Shown: positions 1-11,290 of the stretch, piece by piece
Layout of the letters: every line of letters begins with the position of its first letter
How positions within the stretch are numbered: the stretch's first letter is position 1
Assembly (NCBI GenBank): GCA_949752795.1
Contig: OX457072.1
Coordinates: 2,852,001-2,916,000, forward strand
Direction of reading: 5' to 3'
DNA from: Hyperoodon ampullatus
Taxonomy: Eukaryota > Chordata > Mammalia > Artiodactyla > Ziphiidae
DNA: 64,000 nucleotides
Program-made: the position numbers and the translations under genes
Notes under the pieces: generated by a model
Database searches by the model: none
The model's input: only the letters and a program-made list of their open reading frames with translations
What the model was told of the DNA's origin: nothing

Positions 1-2639
1 GATAAATAACCTTGCTGTGCCACCCATGACAGAGCTGGGGCCTCTGGGACATATCCTCCCCTCCGTGGCTGCATCAACTTCACACCCCTCATTGCCAAGT
101 TGGTGGATGTTCTAAATAGCGTTTTCTTCTCATTTCAACACGTCCTTTATGAAACTAGATGTTCAGTTACCGGCTAAGAAATACTTCAAGGGAGTCTTGC
201 CTTTTTCACAGCAATCAAACAAACATAAGCTCCAAGAGTATCCTTCTCCTCTTCCTGGTGAAAGGCGGCCAGAGGACCCCATCTGGACCAAGGCGGCAGA
301 AGAGACTTCCGAAATGACTTCCTCTAAGACCAGCTGCCTGTGCAGCTTTCCCCGCTGCTGCCGGAGCCGTGTTCTCCACACTCTGTCTGCTCAAAGGTGG
401 TGCTGACTTTGCAGAGGCTGCGTCTATTCTTTTCCTTTTCTATGGCAAAACCACATCGTTTCCCATTACTTTCTGAAGAAAAATCTCCACAGTGAAAAAT
501 GAAGCAAATCGTTCAAGGTGATGTTTTGAGTTAGGATGCATGGATTTCACTGTCAGTACTTCAAAATCGTGTAAGTGATATATTCTTTCTCCTACTCCCC
601 CAAAGACTAGAAAACATAATAAACCCCCTAGGAGACCTGCTGGGGATTCCTAATAAAGGTTTAAAACCTATGTCTTCTTCAGGAACCCTACTGAATCTTT
701 GAAGTAACTCATAAGGATCTTAATTGGCTGTGAATTTCTGAATTATTTCTATACTACACTGTGTTCCATGGTGTTCTTCTTGCTGCTCTTAATGGAAGCT
801 ATTTTCCCCAATGGGCTTTAATGTCTCTAGTCTAGTTCAAAGCCAGTAAAATCGATCTTTTAGAAAGACATTCCTAATATGGCAGTAAATAAGATATTAA
901 AGCAATGTTAAGCTCCCTTTTTTATGTTACAGCGTTTATAAGCAAATGGTTTGAAGTCTGTTTGCAGTATAAACTGTAACTTTAAATGGCCCCCAAATTA
1001 GTAAAAATGCTGGTCTGCCCTCAGCTCCTTGCTTTTCCCCATTTACTAACATTCTGGAATAAGCTTTGTATAGTTTATTTTTTTTAAAAGCCAGAGACGT
1101 GCAAATATCACCCTAGAATTACAAAAAAATGGTTTCAAAAGGTTAAACAATTCACCATCAGTATCAGTAAACACAACTGTTAGATGAGAGAAGAATATCT
1201 GAACGAAAGAAGAGGTATTGAATTATGTGGTTTCAAGAGGCTCTTAACAATAAAAGATTTGAAATTATTATTTATGATAAACCTTAGTTAGGCAGAATCC
1301 AAAGTCCTTCAATAATTCCAGACCCATGCCAACTCTACCATACTTAGAGAATTTTTTTCAATAGCAAAATTTGAAATAAACACTGGTTTTCACCTAATCC
1401 TAAGATAGGCATATATTTCAACCAGAAATACTATGCTGGTTAATTGTCCTTCCTACTAACAGCAACTCTGAACTCCTTTAAGATGAGTAACTGTAGTAAC
1501 AAAAATGGGTTTGATGATGACTTAGGCACTTAAGGCCTCAGTAAGGATTTGTTGAATGAGTTAAAGTTAGAAGAAAAACATTCTGAAAATAGAAAGGTAT
1601 GCTCAGTTCAACTAGTATTTGAAAATTTTAGAACGTGCAAAATCAAGAATAGACAAGAGAAAGGTGGAGGAGTAAAGGAAGGCACAGAACCCAGGAAAGA
1701 CTGGTAAAGCAAACAGCAGCAAAATGCAGTTATAAGAGGTCTTTCACATAATAAAGGATACGCTCCATCAGGCAGACAAGAGAGTCAGGAAACAATACAT
1801 GACAGAAAAACTGGTAGAAATTCTGGAAGAAATCCGCAGATTTAACCATAATCACTAGTGGTAAGGAGAATTTAATTGCTTCACCACCGGTTCATTAATC
1901 AGGATTTCGCTGAAGTTGCTTTTCCTGATGTCTAGCAGTTAGAGGAATGAGGTCAAATGGCTGGTGCTGAGAGAGAAAGCTATCCAGAAAACATTGCAAT
2001 ATTGAGAGGGAAAAAATTCGTACAGCATAATACAATGCAGTTTATTTTTAAATGCACTGGAATAATTTAAATAAGTTCACAGAAATGTTTGGAATGATAT
2101 GCATTAATGGGTTAACTTCTAAGGCAAAACATGGTACTGCCAAGGGCAAGAGAAGGGTATGATGAAGAGAGGTCTCACCCCTCACAAACTGTATTTTCTG
2201 TGCTGGTCACTATTTTTACAAGCAGATTGCTTTACTCTATTACTTGTGTAAAACGTAATGAAGATAGTTTTAAATATCATACACACACACACAAAGAATT
2301 AACAAACTCTAACCCAAATTTTTCAGGCAGTAGCAGGATATAAAAAAGAGTAAAATAAAAAAGTTAATATTTCCAGTACCGTTACTTTAAAACATGAATC
2401 AGATAAATAAATAAAAATATGTATGTTTCCATTTTTTAAGATAAAAGTAATTATAGACATTTTGGAAATTAGGAGAAAACTGTTTATTGTTTTAGCATGA
2501 TAGAATTGTCAGTTACCCATCTAAAGCTTTTTGTTCCCTCCAATACTTTCCCAATAATATTTTATATACTTTTACTAAAACTGTAACAAAAATAGAGCAT
2601 GCTTTTTCACTTTACACAAGAATACTTATAAGCATCGTG
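1..2639. other. AT-rich non-coding interval, no gene seen
   Basis: I see no exon, RNA gene or clear repeat family here. Short open frames exist on both strands, for example overlapping ones at 149-406 (+) and 163-381 (-), but they show no domain, codon bias or splice context. A tiny (CA) run sits near 2280-2294. Confidence 0.55.
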
Positions 2640-2925
2640 TTTAAGAGTCAGATTATATTCCATCATAAGAATGAACCATATTTGCTTAATTATTCCTCGA
2701 CTTCTGAGAATTTTGAAAATTTCTTACTTTACTCTTAGGGAACTGGAAACTTTTCTGTATATAACGTTTGGTACATTTTGGATTACTCCCTCAGGGCAAA
2801 TTCCCAGACGTAGAATTAGTATAATAAATGGGCATGAATATTTTAATGGATCAATATAAATTGCAAAGAGTGGTATCACTTTCCAATATACCTCACACAG
2901 CGCTCTCCAAGGGATCCAGGAAGTG
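2640..2925 (-). mobile_element. Old L1 (L1M-type) ORF2 3'-end fragment
   Basis: Read on the plus strand, the phrases for 'accept the cDNA end of ORF2' appear in reverse: a degraded ATTCCATCAT..GAATGAACCA, then CAGGGCAAATTCCCAGA, then a site like GGGCATGAATATTTTAA. These match the reverse complement of the last part of ancient L1 ORF2 as I remember it. The copy is strongly diverged and has no open frame. Boundaries are approximate. Confidence 0.55.
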
Positions 2926-3054
2926 GTTACCAATATGTAAATACTTGATGTGTTGTCGCTACATTGAAGTGTATCTTTTAAACTTTTATTACATTTTCTC
3001 ATTAGTCATTCTTGACATACAATAATACCTTTGATTTTTTTTTTTTTTTTTTTT

Positions 3055-3248
3055 TGCGGTACGCGGGCCTCTCACCGCTGTGGTCTCTCCCGTTGCGGAG
3101 CACAGGCTCCGGATGCGCAGGCTCAGCGGCCATGGCTCACGGGCCCAGCCGCTCCGCGGCATATGGGATCCTCCCAGACCGGGGCACGAACCCGTATCCC
3201 CTGCATCGGCAGGCGGACTCTCAACCACTGCGCCACCAGGGAGGCCCC
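3055..3248 (-). mobile_element. CHR-type SINE, unit A of a dimer
   Basis: A tRNA-derived cetacean/cetartiodactyl SINE in reverse orientation. The plus strand starts with a poly-T run (3035-3054), which is the poly(A) tail. It ends in CCACCAGGGAGGCCCC, the complement of the CTTCCCTGG head. The tRNA-like B-box region lies around 3185-3200. It is separated from unit B by only 11 bp (3249-3259). Neither unit has its own target-site duplication. The pair does. Confidence 0.9.
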
Positions 3249-3284
3249 TATAGTTACTGTTTTTTTTTTTTTGTTTTTTTTTTT

Positions 3285-3476
3285 GCGGTACACAGTCCTC
3301 TCACTGCTGTGTCCTCTCTCGTTGCGGAGCACAGGCTCCGGACACGCAGGCTCAGCGGCCATGGCTCAAGGGCTCAGCTGCTCCACAGCATGTGGGATCC
3401 TCCCGGACAGAGGCACGAACCCGTGTCCCCTGCATCGGCAGGCGGACTCCCAACCACTGCGCCACCAGGGAAGCCC
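3285..3476 (-). mobile_element. CHR-type SINE, unit B of a dimer
   Basis: A second SINE of the same family and orientation as unit A, about 85-90% similar by eye. Its A-tail is the interrupted poly-T at 3260-3284. It ends at CCACCAGGGAAGCCC. The sequence directly after it, TTGATTTTT (3477-3485), repeats the sequence before unit A's poly-T (3031-3039), so the two units share one outer target-site duplication. Confidence 0.9.
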
Positions 3477-3485
3477 TTGATTTTT

Positions 3486-4229
3486 ATATGTTAATCAATC
3501 ACTTTATTCACGTTTCATTTTTTTCATTTTCAAGTGATTGCTTTGAGTTTTAGTCATAAAAAATTAAATATGCTTTTAACTACAAAGTGGTCAGTTTTCT
3601 TCCTTGCCAATATTTATATACTTATTTCTGTTCCATGTCTTATTACAGAAGACAGAACATCCAAGCTAATGTTTAAAACACAGTGATGATACCAACCCTT
3701 CTTAATTTGATGCTAAATTTAACGGTCTCTACAGACGCAGCATTGCATTCAATCTTGGCTTTGTGTAAGAAGCCGTACTACTGTTCTGACTGTCTCCGTT
3801 ATCTGTCTCAGGATGGGGGGTTGAGTTTTAGAAGTTAATGTCTCCATGTTTATGGACACAAACCCACGTTTCATTTATTTCGAATCATCATTACGTTACC
3901 GAACAAACCTGGGTCTGCTCACCCGATGCACAGCAAAGCCAATCTACTGATGCCAGATTGTGGGGAAGGAAAGCACAGCATTTACTGCAAGGCACCAAAC
4001 AAGGATTACAGCAGCTAATGCTCAAAAGACCCAAAACTCCTCAATGGCTTTTGGGGAAGGGGTTTTAAAGCCAAGGAGAGGGACAGGGTCTCAGGGTGAA
4101 TGATCAACTCATGGACGTTATTCTGATTGGTTGGTGGTGAGGTCAATTATCAGTCTTCATTTGACTTGACATATCAGTAATGTTCAATACATTTAGCCAC
4201 TCTCTCCTTGAAACACATCTTCACCTGGC
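3486..4229. other. Non-coding interval, no feature recognised
   Basis: Unique-looking sequence between the SINE dimer and an L2 fossil. A 76-codon open frame at 3838-4068 (+) has no recognisable domain and I do not call it a gene. Confidence 0.5.
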
Positions 4230-5300
4230 ACCCAGGACATGACTATTTCTTATTTCTTATCCTGTCTCTGCTTCCTTTGCTGGATTCCTTCTCATCTTCC
4301 AGACCCTGAGAAGTTTAGCGCTTCAAAATTCCGACCTCCTCTCTGGTCTGCCCAATCCATCTATATGCTGACTACTCCCAATTTCCTATCTTTAGTCCTG
4401 AACCCTCCTCGTAGCCAAATTAACGAAGACATTTCAAATGTAACATTATAAAATCGAATTATTTATTTTCCCTCCAAAATTTGTTCGTACCATGTTTTTG
4501 TCATATTAGTATATGAATCCCCATTCTTACAATTACTCAAAGCTAAAAACATAGGAGTCACCCTTACCACGCCTTTAGAAATATATCCGAATCTGATTAC
4601 TAACCACCACCTACACTGCTACTATTCTGGTCCAAGCCATAGTTATATGTTACCTTCACCATTACAGCAGCCTCCTAACTGTTGAATTTTAATTCCCGCT
4701 TGGTCTTGTACATTCTACTATGTAGCAGCAAAAATATTCCTTTTAAAATGTAAATCATATCACATCGCTCCACTGCCTGAAATTATTGCTCAAGTAAAAA
4801 CCAACATCTTTAAAACAACCTGTGAGACTCTATAATCTGTATCAACCTCACCCACCACATCCTCTCTGATCTCATTTCCTTCCAAGACTTTCTTTGTCTT
4901 TTCATCTTAGGCCCACTGGCCTCTTTTCTTTCCCCAAACAAGCATGCTTACGATATATATATAGTTCATTTCATCTGGACCTCTACCAAAATCTCACGTT
5001 ATCCTGGAGGACGACTCTGTATCTTAAAAATTATATCCTATTTTTGTCACTCTCTACTTCTTTTAGATTTCTTCAGGTTTTTTCAAAATAGCATAAACCA
5101 CTACCTAATAACTTATTCATATGTTTAGTTGCTAATTATGTAGGGAAACAACACACATACACACACTCAGACACATAAACCTCAACTGAGCAGGGACCTT
5201 GTTATTTTATTTACTGACTTATCCCAAATAATTAGATAAGATCCTGGCCCCACGTAGACCCACCATAAGTATTTGTTGAATGAATGAATGAAGCCAATTT
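4230..5300 (+). mobile_element. L2 LINE 3' region, long degraded copy
   Basis: The order of phrases follows the L2 3' region: a CTATATGCTGACTACTCCCA block (4360s), a 'GGAGTCACCCTTACCACGCC' block (4556), CAGCCTCCTAACTG (4668), then a GGGACCTTGTTATTTTATTT block (5193). It closes with AAGTATTTGTTGAATGAATG, the typical TGAATGAA-type L2 tail (5267-5290). No open frame survives. At about 1 kb it is one of the longer L2 copies here. It abuts a MIR at 5305. Confidence 0.75.
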
Positions 5301-5304
5301 CTTC

Positions 5305-5520
5305 GTGAAGCATTGACTGAATTTCTGTTAGGTATCAAACACTGCCCTAAGTATGATAATACCTTTAAAATTTTTCTAACAATTCTAGCCATCTAAAAAT
5401 TAAATACACTTATCCATATTTTATTTATGAAGTTCCGAGAGATTAAGGACTTGCTTAAGGTTACATAGTTAGTAACAGAATTGGATTTCAGTCTTTTAAT
5501 TTCAAGCTTTTATCTCTATT
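5305..5520 (-). mobile_element. MIR SINE
   Basis: Reverse-complement MIR. A diverged ACTGCCCTAAGTATGATAAT is followed by the conserved core complement (TTTATTTATGAAGTTCCGAG, GGTTACATAGTTAGTAACAG), ending near 5515. It lies tail-on to the L2 copy just upstream. Confidence 0.7.
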
Positions 5521-7329
5521 ACCCCAGTTATCAATAATATTGGGTGTCTTGGATAACCACAGAATGGAATCCATGGAGACGGGATTAAAAGCCAGACACC
5601 ACTGAGAACCATTCTAAGTAGCTCTCAACATCTAGTTTTATAATCTTTTGTCAAATTACAAGGGCCAGTATTCAGACCAGAATATTGAACTTCTGCAGGA
5701 AATGTGTTCTTCTGATGTGTAGAGCTAGGAAGCAGCATTCTTTCCATCAGAGGAATGGGCTGACAGTCAGTCTAAGCACCTGGGATTTCCGTACACTTTT
5801 GTCACATTTATTGGACTAATAGATTTGAAGAATGGTTTAAAGCAAAATTACTGGTGCAAAAAAACATGTCTGCCTACAGTCACATGATTTGTCCCAATTA
5901 TGCATTTTCTAATTAAGAAATAAAGGTGTCTATAATTTGCTCCAGATGAAATTTGTTCATTCCTGTTCGTTCCTACTTTGGCAGCTGGACTTCCAGGACC
6001 ACCAAAGAGAGTATATTGTTCTAAGGAAAGCTATTTTCTTACATTGCACACAAGTCTCAAACAATCCAATTCTAAAGAATAGTTTTGCTAAAACTCATCC
6101 TCTTGTGACCTTAGCTTAGAGGTTGTTCAAGAGAAGGCCCAGTGAGTGCAGAACAGTAGGAAATGGTCAATTTTCCCTCACTTCAGGGCCGAGTCTGGAA
6201 AATCAAGTCCGTGTTTGGACTTGATGTTGGAATACTCTGAACACGTAACTTTAATATAAACCTATGGCAAAGATTACGCATTTCATGTTCTTAAAAGAGA
6301 TTATAAACCACATGTTTTGTTTTTATTAGAAGCATTCCTTGTTTCTGGAAGAGTTTGGGGGTACATAAGGCCACAGTGGTTTTAAGAAGAGTTTAGGAAA
6401 AAGACAATCCACTAAAAGTAGGGAGAGAAGATCATCAGACAGCACACAAATTGCAGGCACCAAAGCAGCATTTCTGCTTCTATTTCAGTGTGTAACTGTG
6501 AAGTGTCTGGGAAAAAGCAATCCTGTAAATGAAATGTATGACATTTGCTTAACCAGGAGTGGCTTAAACTGAGCAAGATTAAAGTTTAAAGAAGATTTTG
6601 TTTAATCTCATTATAATGAAGTGAAGAAAAGAAAGATAAAGACTAGGGATAAACTTTAATCTCTGATTATTAAGGGTATAGTTTTGTTCATATTATTTTG
6701 ATGTACAGTATAAGTAAAATTTAGCTAAATTTGTATTGCTCATCAACTGATTATTGTTAGTTTGGATTTCCCAGTTTTTATTTCATGAGTTCATTTTTCT
6801 TTTGCTTTCCATAGACCCTAGAATAGCTAACTAATCTTGCATGAATGATAGTAGGGCAAATTATATAACAAGTAAAGATGAAACACAGGTGAGACTAAAC
6901 TAGCCCATGACTAGACATCGATCAAAATACTTTTGAAGAAAAAAAGCAAAAACAAATGTCATGGAAAGACTAAGAAGGGATTGAAATCTACTAGGAACAT
7001 CAGAATCACAAATGTTTGTGATTTTCTTGTTATGTGTAATAGAACAATATTTGCTAGTGAACAAAATAGGTAAAATTTTCAACTCATGTTGATTTCCTAT
7101 CACAATTTGCATGGAACTTTTCTCCCACCAAGATAAAACCCTTTACCAAAAAAAATTATTGAATAATCTCATTTAGTTTCATGTCTCCTATCCCTGCTTC
7201 CCTCTATCCTTTCATTCACAGAAATTCATGCACTATTGTGTGGAGAAATTTTGTAAAAAAAATATTTAAAATAAAATTAGAGGTAAAATTTTAAAAAGAG
7301 TCTGCAACATATATACTGCTAATACCCTT
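5521..7329. other. AT-rich non-coding interval, no gene seen
   Basis: No recognisable repeat or coding exon in about 1.8 kb. Short open frames (for example 5937-6119 +, 6900-7112 -) look like chance frames in AT-rich DNA. Some of it may be repeats too old to recognise by eye. Confidence 0.5.
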
Positions 7330-7880
7330 AATAGATTAAAAAAATTCTACAAAACAATAAAAGGACAAAAAAAAAAACCCCAAAATGGACAAAAAACAAG
7401 AACAGATAACTCAAAAAGAAAAAAATACTAAGTACCTTTAAATATGTGATAAAGTCAAGTTCAAAAATGAGATGACATTTTTGCCTATTACATTGGCAAA
7501 GATAATTCCAGTTCTCAAGAGAGAAATTTGGCAGTATAACTCTTAAAATTTGTATAGCATTCCATTTCCAGAAACTTCTGATAAGGGAATATTCGTGCAT
7601 ATATTCAAAGATTAAGCTGTCAGAATGTTCTTTGCATTATTTGAAATGAGAAAAGATTAGTAGTAAGTTAAACATCCAACTATACAATACTTGGCAAAAA
7701 TTATAAAACATCAGTATAACAGGATCTTATAAAGTCACTAAAAATGCCAGAGAAGATTATTTAATGATTTTAAAAAATCAATTCCATTTTATCAAGCAGA
7801 AAATTAGATTGCTAAATAGTATAGTGAATAATCCCTTATTAAATAAAATACATAAGTATTTTCTAAAGTTTCTATAATGC
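7330..7880 (+). mobile_element. Ancient L1 (L1M-type) 3' fragment
   Basis: Sense-strand relics of the end of L1 ORF2: AAAATGAGATGACATTTTTGCC (7465), TTGGCAAAGATAA (7493), AAATTTGGCAGTATAAC (7527), and GGATCTTATAAAGTC further on. Many small indels remove any reading frame. The right boundary is unclear. Confidence 0.6.
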
Positions 7881-8269
7881 ATATTTATTCCCTATTAGTA
7901 AGAAAAATAGGCTTACAATTAGGCAAAATTTAGATATAATACTATGTGAAGCAGAAATTCAGTGTCTTCTCACTTTCCCTCCCAATGTAAACACCAAAAA
8001 CTTCACTTGCACTAGTTATAAAATTTTATGTATGTATTTTACCTCTGTATTATTCTCTCTTCTCACTAATGATCTCTGTACATATATATATTATAATACA
8101 AACTTTCAGTAAGCCTTTAGGGAAGAAGGTCCCGTTATTTTAACTTATCACTTAGAATAGCTTCTCAGCAAAATAAGTACTAAATTAATTTTTTGCTTCT
8201 ATGACGTAACTCACTAAACAAGGACGGGGAACGCTAAGCCCCTTAAAATTAATGTCCTCAAATTAACCT

Positions 8270-8990
8270 TTTCTCAAACAAGCTGCCTTCTGACCATAAA
8301 AACACCATCTGCCCTGCATCAGAAACCCTCAAAAATTCAATTATCTTCACTGCAGATTTCCCACTCTACCGCATGGAATTGGTTACCTCCTCCACCCATG
8401 TCACGCTTAGTGTCCCTTCCTGCCCATCACCACTGCCACTGCCTTGTTCTAAGCCCTCATCCCCTCAATTCTGGATCTTCTGGATGGTCTAATAGCTGCC
8501 TTTCCTAACTCTAGGCTATGTCCATGTAAATCCAACCTCCTTGCTACTGTCAGTCTACTCTTTCATAAATATCCCTTTAACCAAGTCATTTCTTTGCTTT
8601 ATAACCTTAAAGAGTATTTCCTCCAAATAAAAGGTAGCATCATACTAAACCATTGTTTGTTTCATGAACTCGTTTTTTTGTTTCACCACTGCCCACTTTA
8701 GTTTCTAAATTCCCCAACATATGCCTTTCCTTCTGGTCCAACTATATTCTATCCATACGTAAATGCACCATGTTCATTTATACTTCTGGGCTTTCTCTGA
8801 GGTGACTTGTTTCACAGGTAATACCTTTCTTCCTCCCGAGCCATTTCCCAAATCGTACCCATTTATCCAGCCTCAGCTTGTCACAATTTCTGTACATCTT
8901 CTTTAATATCCCCTGTAGATCTCTTCCTCCCTCAAACGCTTTTAGTACCCGGAGTCTGGATCACAAAATTTAGTGTGTACGATTCCTTAC
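8270..8990 (+). mobile_element. L2-like LINE fragment
   Basis: Pyrimidine-rich sequence with diverged L2 3'-region phrases, such as AAATCCAACCTCCTTGCTACTG (8530), AACCTTAAAGAGTATTTCCTCC and CTTCTGGTCCAACTATATTC. It is considerably more diverged than the copy at 4230 and lacks the L2 tail. The assignment is tentative. Confidence 0.45.
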
Positions 8991-9064
8991 GTTATTTGGG
9001 CTTTGTTTCACGTTTGCTGCTTGCGCTTTTCCCCGTATTACACAACACCTCCTGGTAGCCTGTC

Positions 9065-9165
9065 TTACACCCAGTAGTTTGCTCCGCCCACCCCTCCCCT
9101 AAATTGCCCCTCCCGCCACCACTGGTAACCACTAGTTTGTTCTCTGTACAGTGAGTCTTGCTTGC
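9065..9165 (-). mobile_element. Short L1 3' UTR fragment
   Basis: CCAGTAGTTTG (9072) and ACTGGTAACCACTAGTTTGTTCTC (9120-9143) match the reverse complement of the cetartiodactyl L1 3' UTR. The same phrase occurs in the better-preserved copy at 59139. Only about 100 bp remain, with a GC-richer interior. Confidence 0.7.
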
Positions 9166-9584
9166 CATTGGCTTTTGGAAACAAGGTAGCAACCTGCAAT
9201 CTGGGGGCAGGTTGGCAGTGCAGAGCAAGCCCCACCAGAAGAAGAATCCAGGCGGCTCGTTCTCCTGCCAACAGCTTCTTTTGTGTCCTTCGCCAATAAA
9301 ACGGTCCAGGTCAGGGCGCAGCAATCTTTCCCATTAAAAAAGGAAAGAAAATTAGTGTATCATGTTTCTGCCAAACCAGCATCTGTTACCATGGAAACCT
9401 ACAAGCCTGAAGTTAGTAGCAGAAAACCCTGGGTCTGGATCCACTTTGCCTTCTGTGTCACCTGGTGTCATCACAGGGTCTGGATGTGTCTGGACCACTG
9501 GGCCCTGGTTGTTGTTAGAAACGATTCGTGACTTTTATTATCTGGGATCTGGAAAAATCCACATCCCATTTGTTTAGGCTGAAT

Positions 9585-9905
9585 GCTCGGCACACGTGGT
9601 GCTAACACAGAACGTGCCCGGGAAGAGGGCGCCAGGCGGGGAGGACAGCCCACCGCGGGAAGGGTGAGCAGCCGGGCCGCGCCCCACCCCGGAGGTTGAG
9701 GTGTGGGCGTTTTTCTCCCATCGCAGCGCTGGGGAGCAGGAAAGCAGGACGGATGTGGACGTGAAGCGGGCCGCTGAGTGCGGCGAAGCAGAGCCAGTGG
9801 AAGGAGGAAGGCGGGAGCCGGCCCAGGAGACGGGCTGTCACCGGGAATGGTCACCTTGCCACACACCTGCGTGACCTTGAGCCGGGGGCCCGCCCCTCCC
9901 ACCTC
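9585..9905. promoter_or_regulatory. Small CpG-rich patch (weak CpG-island candidate)
   Basis: CpG dinucleotides are dense compared with the AT-rich neighbourhood: GGGCGCC, CACCGCGGG, GCCGGGCCGCGCC, GCGGGCCGC and GTGCGGCG lie within about 300 bp. This could mark an unmethylated regulatory element or a distant or alternative promoter. I see no exon, start codon context or splice site that I would trust beside it. Overlapping open frames on the minus strand (9471-9902, 9602-9841) are expected in GC-rich DNA and are not called. Confidence 0.4.
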
Positions 9906-10690
9906 CGAGACTTACAAGAAAGAGAACAAGAGCTAAACGAGCTTCCGGGCGTGGCACAAGCTCTGCGCCTGGCAGGGCTTATGGATCAGCCCTGGCACCT
10001 GCCTTCGCAGAACGGAGGTGGGCCCCAAAGTGCCCTCCGGCTCCAAGATCTGGTGCATCCGTACACAAAGCTGGTTCTTCACTCTGCACACCGTGTCACA
10101 CAAAACAGTTTAAACAGTAGCATGCACTGACACTTTTAAAGAAAGCAAGACAAAGTGGAGAGTGAAAACGCTGTTTATTTCCAGAGACCGTTGTGGTAAG
10201 TCACAGAGAAAGGATGACACGCATCTGAAAGCCGCAGCCCAGGAGCAGCCAAGATGTGAAGGGCACTTGGGTCCGGGCTTCGCTGGGCCACTCGGTCACC
10301 TGGGACTTCAGCAAGTCCCTGTGCCCTGCTGGGCTGCAGCTTCCGCCCTGGGATTGTTTTTACACTTTTAGACACTAGCCATGGAACAATTTTTATTATG
10401 AAAAAAATTCGAAGCGTGGTTTCTACTAAATGCGCATCACTTCCACACTATGTCAAAAAATCCCGAGTCAAAGCATGGTAAAGCGGGGGCATCTGTGTGC
10501 TCTGTTCTGCTGTTTCTGCTGCTCTCAGTACGGTTTCTTAATCCCTCTTTATCCCCTTGTCTTATTACTGCTGCTCTGCCCTCCTCTAAGCTTTCTTCCA
10601 GGGAGCGTCTATCCACTTCCAGAGATGAGACCTCAGATTGTACCTCTACCACTTCTAGTGGCTTTCCAGCAACTCGATGTTCCCAGGGCG
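9906..10690. other. Non-coding interval, no gene seen
   Basis: Mixed-composition unique sequence between the CpG-rich patch and an L2 fossil. Open frames at 10162-10371 (+) and 10437-10700 (-) show no domain or motif. Confidence 0.45.
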
Positions 10691-10699
10691 CTCCGCACA

Positions 10700-11290
10700 C
10701 GCACCTCTGCCCTCCAGGTGTCTACCCGCTCTCACACTCCCTCTAATCCTCGACCCCAGTCTCTCCCCCTCACTCCCTACCACTGCCTCGTCCACAGTCT
10801 CGCCGTCTCTCTTCTGGGTCTGTCAGCACCTTTCCTGCTGGTCTTCCCACCCCCAGTTCCTCCCTTTCCTAACCCATGCTCCACACTACTGCCAGGATGA
10901 TTTTTCAAAAGAAATATTTGATGATTGTTACACCTCTGCTTAAAATCTTTCAATGGCTAACCATGGCCTAGAAGAGCAAATCCAACTTCCAGCTTAACGT
11001 ACAAGGAATTTCTCATCTCATCTCGACCCACCGATATCTCTGGCCTCATTCTTGATGACGCCCTTTTCAAAGTCTCAGCTTCAAGGAATTCTCACTGCCC
11101 CAGAACTGCTCAGGCTTCACCCGCATTCGAGGTACCCCTATACTAATCATACTGCATTAATCTCCACCTCCAAATTCTTACCTTCTCGGCGACAGAGAGC
11201 ATTGTGTTACTCACATTTGTACCTCCAAGGTCTGTAATAGCATCCTCTGTGTGGCAGTCCCTCCGTGAACATTAATTAAATGAAGGGGAA
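10700..11290 (+). mobile_element. L2 LINE 3' region
   Basis: The L2 phrase order is recognisable: CTCCACACTACTGCCAGGAT (10879), CACCTCTGCTTAAAATCTTT (10931), CAATGGCTAACCATGGCC, then a diverged tail ending near GTGAACATTAATTAAATGAA. The pyrimidine-rich 5' part creates a spurious 156-codon plus frame at 10430-10900. Confidence 0.7.

Larger units (their letters stand above)
3031..3485 (-). repeat. Target-site duplication bracketing the SINE dimer
   Basis: TTGATTTTT occurs at 3031-3039 and 3477-3485. Part of the left copy merges with the poly-T tail, so the informative length is short. No comparable duplication flanks either unit alone, which suggests the two units inserted as one molecule. Confidence 0.6.

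Noticed and set aside
3012..3494. 160- and 149-codon open frames over 3012-3494
   Set aside because: They run through the two reversed SINE units and their poly-T tails. The residues (FFFFFF, repeated PLHRQADSQPLRHQG) are translated SINE.
10430..10900. 156-codon plus frame, Pro/Leu/Ser rich
   Set aside because: It is a pyrimidine-rich tract overlapping an L2 fossil, and competing frames exist on both strands. No domain or splice context.
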